DNA from: a bacterium
GTDB lineage: Bacteria > Armatimonadota > Zipacnadia > Zipacnadales > Zipacnadaceae
Direction: 5' to 3'
Length of the DNA: 6,785 nucleotides
NCBI GenBank assembly: GCA_030607655.1
Contig: JAUWJN010000143.1
Coordinates: 1-6,785 of the forward strand
Shown here piece by piece: positions 6,480 to 6,785 of this stretch (within the stretch, counting starts at the first letter, position 1; every line of letters starts with the position of its first letter). The position numbers and the translations under genes were made by a program. The notes beneath the pieces are model-generated. The model did not search any database. It saw nothing but the letters and a program-made list of their open reading frames with translations, and was not told the origin of the DNA.

Positions 6480-6491
6480 CTGAATTATACT
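6463..6491 (+). promoter_or_regulatory. Near-consensus sigma70-type promoter for the rightmost oxidoreductase gene
   Basis: TTGACA (6463-6468) is a perfect -35 box, followed after exactly 17 bases by TATACT (6486-6491), five of six consensus bases. The start of transcription would be near 6498, giving a leader of about 44 bases before the ATG at 6542. Such a strong core promoter usually needs repression, in line with the inverted repeat over its -35 box. Confidence 0.8.
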
Positions 6492-6541
6492 TCGCGCTAA
6501 TTGCGACAATCTACTAGGAAATAGAGGAGTGGACAAACACT

Positions 6542-6785
6542 ATGAGCATCAGCGTCGGTATGGTCGGCGTAGGGCAATTTGGTAAGCAATTTATCAAGCT
6601 GTTCAATAATCATCCTGATGTACATCGCCTAGCGTTGTGTGATCTTAACTCAGACCGCCTAAGAGAATACGCCAGCGAGTATGAGATATCAGAGACTTAC
6701 TCTAGTCTGGACGAGATTTGCCAATCAGACCTGGACGCATTGGTAATCATTACCCAGCACTGGCTGCACGCTCCCCAGGCTATCC
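6542..6785 (+). CDS. Gfo/Idh/MocA-family oxidoreductase, N-terminal part (cut by window edge)
   Basis: The first 81 codons of a probable NAD(P)-dependent dehydrogenase; the remainder is off the right edge. MSISVGMVGVGQFG gives the Rossmann glycine motif G9-x-G11-x-x-G14. ALCDLN puts Asp34 at the end of the second strand, and LDALVIITQHWLHAPQAI matches the family's fourth-strand region, where a substrate-contacting His is common (H73 and H76 are seen). The EKP region is not reached, so catalytic competence cannot be judged. GAGGAG (6524-6529) lies 12 bases upstream of the ATG, a little far. The gene is transcribed away from the enolase-superfamily gene, with 202 bases between the two start codons, and is served by a near-consensus promoter. 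G+C over bases 6541-6720 is 81 of 180 (45%), lower than sampled stretches of the minus-strand genes, which may mark a different origin. Substrate unknown; sugar, inositol or a related polyol is likely for the family. Confidence 0.85.
   Translation, partial: MSISVGMVGVGQFGKQFIKLFNNHPDVHRLALCDLNSDRLREYASEYEISETYSSLDEICQSDLDALVIITQHWLHAPQAI

Overview
The window looks like a stretch of chromosome from an environmental bacterium. Gene density is high, starts are ATG with purine-rich Shine-Dalgarno sites, SerRS is of the bacterial type, and G+C is moderate (hand counts on sampled 60-base lines gave roughly 50-67% in the minus-strand genes). Two Gfo/Idh/MocA oxidoreductases, one carrying the 'ETSA' variant of the EKP motif, sit near a long mandelate racemase/muconate lactonizing-type enzyme. 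From memory, such combinations are frequent in Planctomycetes/Lentisphaerae, Poribacteria, Latescibacteria and Armatimonadota, but the sequence does not fix the phylum. No tRNA, rRNA, CRISPR array, phage gene or transposase gene was found.

Layout from left to right. 1-522 (minus): N-terminal 174 codons of a Gfo/Idh/MocA oxidoreductase, cut by the window edge. 523-622: a 100-base gap largely filled by three 18-bp tandem repeats that begin inside the serS stop codon. 623-1903 (minus): serS. 1921-4632 (minus): a P2-type Ca2+-transporting ATPase whose stop codon is part of the serS ribosome-binding site. 4633-4968: a 336-base gap with a candidate promoter for the ATPase-serS-oxidoreductase run and a cluster of palindromes, including a 68-bp REPIN-like inverted pair. 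4969-6339 (minus): an enolase-superfamily enzyme of unassigned substrate, starting at an ATG behind a strong SD. 6340-6541: a divergent control region with a near-consensus sigma70 promoter and an inverted repeat over its -35 box. 6542-6785 (plus): the first 81 codons of a second Gfo/Idh/MocA oxidoreductase, lower in G+C than its neighbours.

Function. The right half reads as a divergently transcribed catabolic pair: an NAD(P)-dependent sugar or polyol oxidoreductase facing a sugar-acid-type enolase-superfamily enzyme, possibly controlled by one regulator bound between them. The left half is a probable operon that joins Ca2+ export, seryl-tRNA charging and another sugar-type oxidoreductase. 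Its order looks incidental rather than pathway-based. I found no strong evidence for a wholly new multi-gene system. The least explained elements are the palindrome cluster, the putative operator, and the enolase-superfamily protein with a CPFC pair and two candidate catalytic lysines.
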